DNA from: DASSUW01 sp963849695
Lineage (GTDB): Bacteria > Actinomycetota > Thermoleophilia > Solirubrobacterales > Solirubrobacteraceae
Assembly (NCBI GenBank): GCA_963849695.1
Contig: CAWKIT010000025.1
Location: 62,001-126,000, forward strand
Length of the DNA stretch: 64,000 nucleotides
Direction: 5' to 3'
Below, one piece after another: positions 51,601-60,369 of the stretch. The translations under genes were made by a program, and so were the position numbers. Each line of letters starts with the position of its first letter. Position 1 is the first letter of the stretch. The notes beneath the pieces are model-generated. The model did no database searches and was not told the DNA's origin. It worked only from the letters and a program-made list of their open reading frames with translations.

Positions 51601-52797
51601 GTGTCGGAGACGGTCCTGCTCGTCGGCACGCTCGACACGAAGGGAGCGGAGTACGCGTACCTGCGTGAGCGGCTGCGACTGCACGGCGTCGACACGATCC
51701 TCGCCGACGCCGGCGTCAACGAGCCGGTCGGCGTCGAGCCGGACCTGCATGTCGGAGGCGACCCCGCCGCGCTGGCGCAGGCGGGCGACCGCGGCGCCGC
51801 CGTGACCGCGATGGCCGACGCCGCCGAGGAGCTCGCGCGGCGGCTGTATGCCGAGGGGCGGATCGGCGGCGTGCTGGCGGCCGGCGGCTCCGGCGGCACG
51901 GCGATCGCGACGCGCGCGATGCAGGCGCTGCCGGTCGGCGCGCCGAAGCTGATGGTGTCGACGATGGCGGCCGGGAACACCGCCGACTACGTCGGCGCCA
52001 GCGACGTGACGATGATGGCCTCGGTCACCGACGTCGCGGGCGTGAACTCGATCTCGGCGCGCATCCTCGCGAACGCGGCGGCCGCGATGGCGGGCATGAT
52101 GCAGGCGCCGCCGGTCGAGCTCGGCGAGACGAAGCCGCTGGTGGGCGCGACGATGTTCGGCGTCACGACGCCCTGCGTCACCGCCGCTCGCGAGCGGATG
52201 GAAGGCCTCGGCTACGAGGTGCTGACCTTCCACGCCACCGGCGCCGGCGGGCGCGCGATGGAGGGCCTGATGGACTCCGGCTTCCTCCAGGGAGTGCTGG
52301 ACATCACCACCACCGAGCTGTGCGACGACCTCGTGGGCGGCGTCCTCTCCGCCGGGCCCGACCGGCTCGAGGCGGCGGGGCGGCTCGGACTGCCGCAGGT
52401 CGTGTCGGTCGGGGCGCTCGACATGGTCAACTTCGGCGCCCGCGACACGGTCCCGCCGCAGTTCGAGGCCCGCAACCTGTACGTGCACAACCCGTCGGTG
52501 ACGCTGATGCGCACGACGCCGGAGGAGACGGCCGAGCTCGGCCGCCGGATCGCGCGCAAGCTGTCGGCCGCCACGGGCCCCACCGCGCTGTTCCTGCCGC
52601 TGCGCGGCGTCTCGATGATCGACGCCGAGGGCCAGCCGTTCCACGACCCGGAGGCGGACGAGGCGCTGTTCGCGGCGCTGCGCGACGGGCTCGGTGATCG
52701 CGTCGAGCTGGTGGAGATGGACTGCAACGTCAACGACCCCGAGTTCGCCGCCGCGATGGCGGACAAGCTCGACGAGTTCATGAAGGAGAAGGCGTGA
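51601..52797 (+). CDS. Tm-1-like ATP-binding protein (UPF0261 family)
   Basis: 398 residues. GTG 51601 follows AAGGAGGAGGG. The family signature VLLVGTLDTKGAEYAYLRERL is at the N-terminus, with GGVLAAGGSGGTAIATRAM and STMAAGNTADYVGASDVTMM in the ATP-binding part and a C-terminal FLPLRGVSMIDAEGQPFHDPEAD. Homologous to the N-terminal half of the tomato Tm-1 resistance protein, whose bacterial function is undetermined. The C-terminal Tm-1 half is the next gene (four-base overlap), so the pair forms a split Tm-1. Confidence 0.93.
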   Translation: MSETVLLVGTLDTKGAEYAYLRERLRLHGVDTILADAGVNEPVGVEPDLHVGGDPAALAQAGDRGAAVTAMADAAEELARRLYAEGRIGGVLAAGGSGGTAIATRAMQALPVGAPKLMVSTMAAGNTADYVGASDVTMMASVTDVAGVNSISARILANAAAAMAGMMQAPPVELGETKPLVGATMFGVTTPCVTAARERMEGLGYEVLTFHATGAGGRAMEGLMDSGFLQGVLDITTTELCDDLVGGVLSAGPDRLEAAGRLGLPQVVSVGALDMVNFGARDTVPPQFEARNLYVHNPSVTLMRTTPEETAELGRRIARKLSAATGPTALFLPLRGVSMIDAEGQPFHDPEADEALFAALRDGLGDRVELVEMDCNVNDPEFAAAMADKLDEFMKEKA

Positions 52798-53673
52798 CCG
52801 GAGACGAGGCACGCGCGAAGCTGCGCGCGACGCTCGACGCGGGCGGGGTGATCATCGGCGCCGGCGCCGGCACGGGCCTGTCGGCCAAGTGCGCGGAGGC
52901 GGGCGGCACCGACCTCGATCATCATCTACAACTCCGGCCGCTACCGGATGGCGGGGCGCGGCTCGCTGGCGGGGCTGATGCCGTACGGCGACGCGAACTC
53001 GATCGTGCTCGAGATGGGGCAGGAGGTCCTCCCCATCGTGCGCGACACGCCGGTCATCGCGGGGGTCTGCGGGACCGACCCGTTCCGGCTGATGGAAGTC
53101 TTCCTGCGCCAGATCGCCGACGCCGGCTTCGCGGGCGTCCAGAACTTCCCGACCGTCGGGCTGATCGACGGCACGTTCCGGGCCAACCTCGAGGAGACCG
53201 GGATGGGTTACGGGCTCGAGGTCGACATGATCCGGGCCGCCAAGCAGCTGGGCCTGCTGACCACGCCCTACACGTTCGACCCGGACGACGCGGTGGCGAT
53301 GGCCGGGGCGGGCGCCGACGTGCTCGTCCCCCACATGGGCCTGACCACCAAGGGCACGATCGGCGCGCACACGGCAAAGACCCTCGACGAGTGCGTGACC
53401 GAGATCCAGGAGATGCGCGACGCCGCCGTGCGGGTCAATCCCGACGTGATCGTGCTCTGCCACGGCGGTCCGCTGGCCGAGCCGGAGGACGCGCAGTACG
53501 TGCTCGACCGCACCGAGGGCATCGCCGGCTTCTATGGCGCGTCGAGCATGGAGCGGCTGCCCACCGAGGTGGCCATGACCGAGAACATGAAGCGCTTCAA
53601 GGCCTGCTTGCGAGCTGCGCGGTACCATGATGCCTTCCAAGTTCGTCGATACCGTCGTCGCTGCCGACCATGA
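52794..53673 (+). pseudogene. phosphoenolpyruvate hydrolase-like TIM-barrel protein (Tm-1 C-terminal half), one frameshift
   Basis: About 290 residues in two frames. GTG 52794 opens VTGDEARAKLRATLDAGGVIIGAGAGTGLSAKCAEAGGTDL. One extra C near 52917 then breaks the frame, which resumes IIIYNSGRYRMAGRGSLAGLMPYG. The barrel continues VIAGVCGTDPFRLMEVFLRQ, GVQNFPTVGLIDG, VPHMGLTTKGTIGAHTAKTL and GFYGASSMERLPTEVA. This is the COG5564/PEP-hydrolase-like family. The end (KRFKACLRAARYHD...) probably overruns through another small error; the real stop is likely near 53615-53630. Partner of UPF0261. The reaction is undetermined. Confidence 0.8.
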
Positions 53674-54047
53674 GCTTCGACTGGGGCGTGATCAAGCCGC
53701 TGGTGGCGACCGACAACACCGAGAACCCGGAGGTGAGCATGATGCACGTGATCCTGCTCCCCGGTAAGGGCCACGACCGCCACAACCACCCCGAGTCGGA
53801 CGAGATCCTCTACATCCTCGCCGGCGAGGGCGACCAGATGGTCGACGACGACGAGCCCAAGCGGGTCCGTCCGGGTGACACGGTGTTCATCCCCAAGGGG
53901 GCCTTCCACTCGACGCTCAACACCGGCTACGAGCCGATGGTGATCCTCGCCATCTACGCCCCGGCAGGCGCCGAGGAGGTGCTCAAGACGCTCCCCGACT
54001 ACCAGGAGGTCCCGGCCGGCGAGGCGCCGGCGCTGTCGCGCGGGTGA
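53670..54047 (+). CDS. cupin-domain protein
   Basis: 125 residues, a single cupin fold: GKGHDRHNHPESDEILYILAGEG gives the HxH...E metal set in motif 1, and VRPGDTVFIPKGAFHSTLNTG gives the His of motif 2. ATG 53670 starts MSFDWGVIKPLVATD. Family members usually have about 14 more residues; ATG 53627 (MPSKFVDTVVAAD) would supply them if one base is wrong near 53668. Such cupins are isomerases, dioxygenases or sugar-binding proteins. It follows the Tm-1-like pair and overlaps the GNAT start. Confidence 0.85.
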   Translation: MSFDWGVIKPLVATDNTENPEVSMMHVILLPGKGHDRHNHPESDEILYILAGEGDQMVDDDEPKRVRPGDTVFIPKGAFHSTLNTGYEPMVILAIYAPAGAEEVLKTLPDYQEVPAGEAPALSRG

Positions 54048-54373
54048 TCTCGGTCCGCGAGGAGCGGGCGGAGGACCGCGAGGCCGTCCGGCGCGTCGAG
54101 GAGGCGGCCTTCGGGCGAGCGGAGGAGGCCGACATCGTCGACGCGCTGCGCGGCGATGAGGCATGGGCGCTGTCGCTGGTGGCGGAGGTGGACGGCGAGA
54201 TCGTCGGCCACCTGCTGTTCAGCCGCGGCGACCGCGCGATGACGCTGGGGCCGCTCGCGGTGCTCCCCGAGCATCAGCGGTCGGGCGTGGGCGCGGCACT
54301 CATGCGCGAGGGGCTGGCGCGGATCGACGAGCCGATCGTGCTGCTCGGCCACCCGGCGGCCTTCGGGCCATGA
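54044..54373 (+). CDS. GNAT N-acetyltransferase, C-terminally truncated
   Basis: 109 residues against about 165 in the family. VREERAEDREAVRRVEEAAFGRAEEADIVDALR, MTLGPLAVLPEHQRSGVGAALM (acetyl-CoA binding motif A, Q/RxxGxG/A) and IVLLGHPA are present. The normal continuation after LLGHP (YYPRFGF-like) is missing and the frame ends at 54373 within the converging monooxygenase remnant. GTG 54044 overlaps the cupin stop (GTGA). It has probably lost function through a rearrangement near 54360. Confidence 0.7.
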   Translation: MISVREERAEDREAVRRVEEAAFGRAEEADIVDALRGDEAWALSLVAEVDGEIVGHLLFSRGDRAMTLGPLAVLPEHQRSGVGAALMREGLARIDEPIVLLGHPAAFGP

Positions 54374-55138
54374 GCCCGGCCATCGTGCGGACCATCTGGC
54401 GGCCGATCCACGGCACGCGCGCGGCCGGGCCCATCAGCGCGTCGCGCGGCGCGGCGAGGCGGTCGCGGCCGGACTGGAAGAACGGCGTCATCCAGCGGCT
54501 GGCGAACGCGTAGAAGCGGACGTGCGCGCGGCGGCGCCGCGTGTAGCCGGCGAGGCCCTCGCCGGCCCTGAGCGCGTCGGCGAGCGCGGCGGCGTCGAGC
54601 AGCGCGAGGTTGGCGCCCTGGCCGAGCTGCGGGCTCATCGCGTGCGCGGCGTCGCCGAGGAAGGCCACGTTGCCCTGGTGGAAGCGCTTCGGCGATCGGC
54701 ACGGACGCGGAAGAACAGGCTCGCCAGCGCCCCACGGATACGGCCGGACGACGGCGTCGCGGCGCAGCGCCGAGCGGGCGCCGTCGGCGGGCCGAGGCGC
54801 AGCTCGACTCCGGCGGGCTCGAGCGGGTCGAACAGCGCATGGAACAGCGCGCCGCGGTGCACGCCGAGGCCGTGGGCCCCGATCACGTCGTAGCTCAGGT
54901 CGAGCAGCGTCCGCCCACCGGCCGTCGTGCATCGCAGCCGCCGCACCTGCGCCCCGGGCACGCTCACCCCGAGCCGCTCCAGCACCTCCATGCCCGTCGG
55001 CTGCAGCAGGATCCCCGCGCCCACCGGGCCCGGCTCGGGGGCCTGCTCGAACAGCGTGACGCGGTGGCCGTCGCGCGCCAGCAGCAGGGCCGCCGCGCAA
55101 CCGGCGGTGCCCGCGCCGACGACCGCGACGCTAGTCAC
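54300..55138 (-). pseudogene. FAD-dependent monooxygenase remnant
   Basis: GTG 55138 starts VAVVGAGTAGCAAALLLARDGHRVTLFEQ (FAD motif GxGxxG at residues 7-12). It continues GAGILLQPTGMEVLERLGV in one frame to about 54800; the frame then changes and resumes at GNVAFLGDAAHAMSPQLGQGANLALLDAA (GD motif). Around 100-150 residues expected between these parts are reduced to an unaligned stretch, and at least two indels are needed to join them. It is a PHBH-fold aromatic hydroxylase relative, probably inactive. Its end overlaps the truncated GNAT. Confidence 0.7.
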
Positions 55139-55574
55139 TGATGACGAGCCAGGTACCGAGCGCGAGCAACGCGACGCCGGCGATCTTGACAGCGGTTATC
55201 GGCGAGCGCTCGACTCCCAGCCAGCCGAAGTGGTCGATGACCATCGCCAGCGCGAGCTGGCCGGCGATCGTCACGGCGGTCAGCCCGGAGGCCCCGAGCG
55301 CGCGGACCGTGAACACGATGCTGCCGACGTACAGGGCTCCCGCGAGACCGCCGCCGATCGCGACGTACAGCGGCGCGTCGCCGATCCTGCGGATGCCGCC
55401 GAGCCCCTCGGTGACGGCGGCGAGCGCCAGCAGCGCGACGAACGACACCGCCAGCGCGACGACCGACGCCTGAAGACCGCCGACCGTGCGCCCCAGCTGG
55501 GAGTTCAGCGGCGCCTGCGTGGCGACCAGCCCGCCGACCACCGCCGCCACCGCGACGGCGACGCCCTTGTCCAT
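55131..55574 (-). CDS. DMT-family transporter of the YdcZ (DUF606) type
   Basis: 147 residues with five hydrophobic helices. VVGGLVATQAPLNSQLGRTVGG is the signature of the DUF606/YdcZ half-size EamA-like transporters, and GASGLTAVTIAGQLALAMVIDHFGWLG occurs near the C-terminus. These small proteins probably work as dimers to export a metabolite. ATG 55574; its stop overlaps the monooxygenase start, so the two were co-transcribed. Confidence 0.88.
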   Translation of the reverse strand: MDKGVAVAVAAVVGGLVATQAPLNSQLGRTVGGLQASVVALAVSFVALLALAAVTEGLGGIRRIGDAPLYVAIGGGLAGALYVGSIVFTVRALGASGLTAVTIAGQLALAMVIDHFGWLGVERSPITAVKIAGVALLALGTWLVISD

Positions 55575-55599
55575 CAGCCGCCCGGCTCCTGGTGGCGGG

Positions 55600-58200
55600 T
55601 CACTTGGCTTCGAGCCAGTTCGGGCCGGTGCCGGCGTCGACCTTCAGCGGCGGGTCGAGATCGGCGGCCGCGACCATCTCGCGCGAGATCACCTCGGCGG
55701 CGCGCGGCGCCTCCTCCTCCGGCCCCTCGGCGAGCAGCTCGTCGTGGATCTGGAGGATCAGCCGCGTCTTCAGCCGCTCGGCGGCGAGCGCGTGGTGCGC
55801 GCGCACCATCGCGAGCTTGATGATGTCGGCGGCGGTGCCCTGGATCACGGAGTTGACCGCGAGGCGCTCGCCGAGCTTGCGCGTCTGCCAGTTGCGGGCG
55901 CGGATCTCGGGCACCTGGCGGCGGCGGCCGAAGAGCGTCGACACGTAGCCGTGCTGGACCGCCTGCTCGACGGCGTCCTGCATGAACTGGTGGACGGCGG
56001 GGAAGCGCTCGAGGTAGCGGTCGATGAACTCCTGCGCCTCCTCCTGCGGGATCTGCAGCCGGTCGGCCAGCCCGTAGGCGCTGAGGCCGTAGACGATCCC
56101 GTAGTTGACCATCTTGGCCTTCGAGCGCATGCCGACGTCGAGCTGCTCGGGCGGCAGCTCGAACACCTTCGAGGCGGTCTCGGTGTGCACGTCCTCGCCG
56201 CGCAGGAAGATGTCCCGCAGCACCTGCTCGTTGGCGATGTGGGCGAGCACGCGCAACTCGACCTGCTCGTAGTCGACCGAGATCAGCACGTTGCCGGGCT
56301 CGGCCACGAAGCACTGGCGGATGACGCGGCCGGTCTCCGTGCGGATCGGGATGTTCTGCAGGTTGGGGTTGATCGAGGCGAGCCGGCCGGTGGCCGCGTT
56401 GGTCTGCAGGAACGTGGTGTGCAGACGGCCGTCGTCGCCGATCCAGGCGGGCAGCGCGTCGAGGTAGGTCTGCACGAGCTTGGTGAGCTCCCGGAAGCGC
56501 TCGATCTTGGGGATGATCGGATGCTCTTCGCGGATCGCCTGCAGCACGCGGGCGTCGGTGCTGAAGCCGGTCTTGCCGCGGCGCTTGCGGCTGAGGCCGA
56601 GCTTGACGAACAGCACCTCGGCGAGCTGCTGCGGCGAGCCGATCATGAACTCCTCGCCCGCGATATCCCAGATCTCGCGCTCGAGCTGCTGGGCGTCGGC
56701 GCGGATGCGGCTCGCGGCCTCCTCCAGCCTGCGGGTGTCGAGCTTGATGCCGACCTTCTCGGTCTCCCGCAGGACATAGACGAGCGGGAGCTCGATGTCG
56801 TTCAGCAGGTCGGTGAGGCCGCGCTCGTTCAGCTGCTCGCGCTGCTGGGCGGCGAGGTCGTGGACGAGCACGGCCCGGGCGGCGTTCTGGTCGTCGGCGG
56901 TGACCGCCAGGCCGCGCTCCTCGCACAGCTCGTCGAGCGGGAAGCCGCGTCGGGCCGGGTCGAGCAGGTAGGCCGCGAGCTCGGTATCGAACACGAGGTT
57001 CCTCGGAACCTCGCCGAGCGCCTTCGCGTTGTGGGCGACGACCGGGCGGTCGCCGGCGGCCGCGACCAGCACGGCGGGGTCGTCGACCTCGCCGGCGAGC
57101 GCCTGAGCCGCGTCCGTGGCGTAGGCGCCGAAGCTCCAGCGCGGCTCGCGCGGCAGCAGCTCGCCCTCGGGGACGATCGGCGACTCGGCGACCAGGAACA
57201 GCTCGTCGCCTCGGAGGGCGCCGACGTCCTGCGGAGTGGCGTTCTGCTTGACCGGGACGATGCGGGCCTCGGCGGCTTCGGGGCGCGGGATCGCCTCGGC
57301 CTCGGCGACCGCGAGCGCCTCCTCGAGCCGCCGCAGCGGCTCGCGCAGCTCCCACTCGCGGAAGGTCGTGCGGAGGTTGTCGCGGGCCGGCCGGCGCCCC
57401 AGCTCGGCCTCGAGGTCGAGCTCGACCGGGACGTCCTTGACCATCGTCGCCAGCTGCTTGGACAGCCGCGCCGCCTCCGCATGCTCGGTCAGGTTCTGCT
57501 TGCGCTTGGCGCCGGAGATCTCGTCGACGCTGGTGAGCACGCCCTCGAGGTCGCCGAACCGCTGGAGCAGCTCGGAGGCGGTCTTGTCGCCGATGCCGGG
57601 GACGCCCGGGATGTTGTCGCTGGTGTCGCCCTTGAGGCCGATGAAGTCGGGGACCAGCTCGGGCGGGATGCCGTAGCGGTCGATCACGCCCTGGCGGTCA
57701 TAGACCTTCGTGTCGGTGATCCCGCGCGAGGTCGTCATGATCCGCACGCCCTCGCCGACCAGCTGGTACGCGTCGCGGTCGCCGGTCACGACCATCACGG
57801 GGATGCCGCGGCCGCGCGCCTGCTCGACGAGCGCGGCGATCACGTCGTCGGCCTCGAACCCCTCGACGGAGATGTTCCGGTAGCCGAACGCCTCGACCAG
57901 CGGGCGCAGGTGCGGCCACTGGAGCTTGAGCAGGTCGGGCCGGGTGGTGCGCTGGGCCTTGTAGTCGGACGAGATCTCCTTGCGGCCCGACATCCCGGCG
58001 TCCCAGACCACGACGGTCGGCACCTCGCCGTAGTCGGTGAGGATCTTCACGAGCATCGACGCGAAGCCGAGGATCGCGTTGGTGGGCCGGCCGTCGGAGG
58101 TCGCGATCGACTCCGGGAGGGCGAAGAACGCGCGGTAGGCGAGCGAGTTGCCGTCGATCAGGAACAGCTCGCGCGGCGCGTCTCCGTCGGTCTGGGCCAT
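55600..58200 (-). CDS. polA: DNA polymerase I
   Basis: 866 residues. The N-terminal 5'-3' exonuclease (to about 290) has FLIDGNSLAYRAFFALP, VEGFEADDVIAALV and LKGDTSDNIPGVPGIGDKTA. The central 3'-5' exonuclease-like region lacks a clear DEDD set, so proofreading is probably lost, as in Taq polymerase. The polymerase domain has motif A SVDYEQVELRVLAHI, motif B RSKAKMVNYGIVYGLSAYG and motif C LILQIHDELL. It fills gaps in repair and replaces RNA primers. ATG 58200. Monocistronic, divergent from the RGG-rich gene. Confidence 0.97.
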   Translation of the reverse strand: MAQTDGDAPRELFLIDGNSLAYRAFFALPESIATSDGRPTNAILGFASMLVKILTDYGEVPTVVVWDAGMSGRKEISSDYKAQRTTRPDLLKLQWPHLRPLVEAFGYRNISVEGFEADDVIAALVEQARGRGIPVMVVTGDRDAYQLVGEGVRIMTTSRGITDTKVYDRQGVIDRYGIPPELVPDFIGLKGDTSDNIPGVPGIGDKTASELLQRFGDLEGVLTSVDEISGAKRKQNLTEHAEAARLSKQLATMVKDVPVELDLEAELGRRPARDNLRTTFREWELREPLRRLEEALAVAEAEAIPRPEAAEARIVPVKQNATPQDVGALRGDELFLVAESPIVPEGELLPREPRWSFGAYATDAAQALAGEVDDPAVLVAAAGDRPVVAHNAKALGEVPRNLVFDTELAAYLLDPARRGFPLDELCEERGLAVTADDQNAARAVLVHDLAAQQREQLNERGLTDLLNDIELPLVYVLRETEKVGIKLDTRRLEEAASRIRADAQQLEREIWDIAGEEFMIGSPQQLAEVLFVKLGLSRKRRGKTGFSTDARVLQAIREEHPIIPKIERFRELTKLVQTYLDALPAWIGDDGRLHTTFLQTNAATGRLASINPNLQNIPIRTETGRVIRQCFVAEPGNVLISVDYEQVELRVLAHIANEQVLRDIFLRGEDVHTETASKVFELPPEQLDVGMRSKAKMVNYGIVYGLSAYGLADRLQIPQEEAQEFIDRYLERFPAVHQFMQDAVEQAVQHGYVSTLFGRRRQVPEIRARNWQTRKLGERLAVNSVIQGTAADIIKLAMVRAHHALAAERLKTRLILQIHDELLAEGPEEEAPRAAEVISREMVAAADLDPPLKVDAGTGPNWLEAK

Positions 58201-58322
58201 CGCGGTCGAAGGCTAGTGGACCGCAGGTGGGTGGCGGTTCGTCTCATGACCCCGCGCCGCTATGCTGGCGGGTCGATGCTCTCCGGCAGGTCTCCGCCGT
58301 CGACGAGCAGGCTCCCCGACCT

Positions 58323-59676
58323 ATGACCGAGACGCCCAGCCCCGAGGACCGCGAGCCGACGCCGGCGCCAGAGTCGCCCGACGAGCCGGCCCCGGCGCCC
58401 CCCGAGGCGACGGCCGACGAGCCGCCCACGGCCCCGGCCGCCGAGCCCACGGCGCCGCCCGCCGAGCCGGCGGCCGACGAGCCGGTGGTGCCGGCCGCGG
58501 AGCCGACGGCCGAACCAGCGCAGCCCGCCGCCGAGACGCCGCCGGCCGAACCGGCGCAGCCCGCCGCCGAGGCGCCGCCGGCTGAGCCGCCGGCCGGCCG
58601 AACCGACACAGCCCGCCGCCGCGGCGCCGCCGGCCGAGCCGCCGGCGGCCGAACCGGCGCAGCCCGCCGCCGAGGCGCCGCCCACCGAACCCGCGCGGCC
58701 CACGTCCGAGGCACCGACGCCCGAACCCGCGCAGCCCGCGCCCGAGGCGCCGCCGGCCGAGCCGCCGGCGGCCGAACCGGCGCAGCCCGCCGCCGCGGCG
58801 CCGCCCGCCGAGGGTGCGGCACGGCAGCCGCGGGGCCAGGGTCGTGGCGGCCAGCAGGGTGATCGGCCTCGGCGCCGGCGCCGGCTGACGGCCGCGGAGC
58901 GGCATCGGCGGACCTTCTTCGCCAAGTTGAGTGAGCTTCGCAAGCAGGAGCAGGCGGCCGTCGAAGCGAGTGCGCCCGAGCCGGCCGAGGCCGAGGAGGC
59001 GCCCGCCGCCGAGGGTGACGCCGCTCCTGCCGCCGAGGCGCCGCCGCAGCCCGCCGCTCCGCCCGCGACCTCGCCGAGCCGCTCGGCCCGGGCGCAGGCG
59101 CGGCTCGTCGCCGCCATCGAGCGCGTCGGCGGCCCGGAGGCCGTGCGTGAGGCGCTGCAGCCCAAGCGGCGCGACGACGGCGAGACGATGAAGTGGTCCT
59201 CGGTGTGCGCCGAGCAGGCCCAGGGCCACAAGCCCGGCGACCCGGTCTTCACCGCGTGGGTACGCCTTGCAGCCACCCCGGTGCGCGACGTCAAGGCGAT
59301 CGTCAACCCGCGCACGCGCGACGACGACCGCCGTGGCCGCGGCCGCGGCCGCCGTTCCGGCGGCGGCAGTGGCGGCGGCGGCCAAGGTGGCTACCGCGGC
59401 GGTGGCGGCGGCGGCCAGGGTGGCTACCGCGGCGGCGGCCAGGGCGGCTACCGCGGCGATCGCGAGGGCGGCGACCGCGGCCGGCCCGCCCGTCGCGAAG
59501 AGCTCGAGACCCACGGCCGCGACGGCTCCTTCCGCTCCTCGGTCCGGATCGTCCACGTGGACAGCGAGGGCCAGCGCAAGGAGGAGCACGAGGAGGAGCG
59601 CGACGACGACCGCCGCGCCGAGCGCGACGCCAAGCGCCAGGCCGAGGCCGAGCGCCTCGCCCGCCTCGGGTACTGA
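58323..59676 (+). pseudogene. disordered Pro/Ala-Glu and RGG-rich protein, one frameshift in its repeat
   Basis: With one extra base removed near 58597 the gene encodes about 450 residues. Residues 1-165 form an acidic AEPAQPAAEAPP-type repeat. A basic segment (RRRRRLTAAERHRRTFFAKL) follows, then a second acidic linker. A small conserved-looking domain has LVAAIERVGGPEAVREALQP and GHKPGDPVFTAWVRLAATPV. Then come RGG/GGYRGG repeats, RIVHVDSEGQRKEE, and a charged helix ending AERLARLGY. RGG boxes and basic segments suggest RNA binding. The break (CCGGCCGG for CCGGCGG) is the same kind as in the rpsA tail. Function unknown. Confidence 0.65.
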
Positions 59677-59712
59677 CCGGAGCCGCAGGCCGCAGGACGA
59701 AGTGCGTGGCGG

Positions 59713-60369
59713 TCAGGCGTCGGCGGCCCGTCGCATGACGATGCGGACGATGTGGCGCCAGACGAGCGTCGGCGTGACCGGCCACGCGATCGGCCGGCCG
59801 CCCTCGTCGCCCGTCGTGAGCATCCAGAGGCCGTCCGCGGTGTCGAGCACCTCGAGGCCGTCGCCGCCGCTCGTGCCGTCGTCGAGCTTCCACGCCGCGT
59901 CGAGCCGCCATCGCCGGCGCACGTCCGGGATCGCGTCCGGCACGTACACGATCGGCTCGGCGGCGTCGGGCACCGCGCGCGGACCGAGGTCGACCAGCTC
60001 GGCCAGGGTGGCCGGGAGCACCGTCGGGTGCACCGCCAGCAGCTGACGGCGGCCTTCGTCGCCATCGCGCTCCGGCAGCAGCAGCGCCGCCGCGCCGTAC
60101 GAGGCCCAGCCTCGCATCGACCTGCCCGAGGACGACAGCTCGAGCGTGGACAGGTCCGGCCGGACGATCGCCGCCAGCGCCTCGGACACCGCAGGGTGAG
60201 CCCGGCCGCCTGAGATCACCCCCGCGGCCTGCAGCGCGGCGAGCTCGTCGACCGCGCCCTCGACGGCCACCGCGACGGGATCGGCGGTGTGCGCGACGAG
60301 CACGCGCAGCGCCTCCTCGCCGATCAGCAGCCGGCCCCGCTCGGGATCGAACTCGACCGCGCCGTTCAT
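59713..60369 (-). CDS. uncharacterised protein of the type VII-like operon
   Basis: 218 residues, soluble, no signal or membrane helix. It starts MNGAVEFDPERGRLLIGEEALRVL and contains two similar-looking alpha/beta halves, ending IAWPVTPTLVWRHIVRIVMRR. General shape and position (last gene after effector-like and LpqN-like genes) recall EspG-type chaperones of type VII secretion, but I cannot see a decisive motif. ATG 60369 overlaps the preceding stop by four bases. Confidence 0.65.
   Translation of the reverse strand: MNGAVEFDPERGRLLIGEEALRVLVAHTADPVAVAVEGAVDELAALQAAGVISGGRAHPAVSEALAAIVRPDLSTLELSSSGRSMRGWASYGAAALLLPERDGDEGRRQLLAVHPTVLPATLAELVDLGPRAVPDAAEPIVYVPDAIPDVRRRWRLDAAWKLDDGTSGGDGLEVLDTADGLWMLTTGDEGGRPIAWPVTPTLVWRHIVRIVMRRAADA

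Noticed and set aside
58323..58830. Pro/Ala repeat considered as a mobile or satellite repeat
   Set aside because: It is codon-phased, begins at an ATG and leads into a conserved-looking domain, so it is a low-complexity coding segment.
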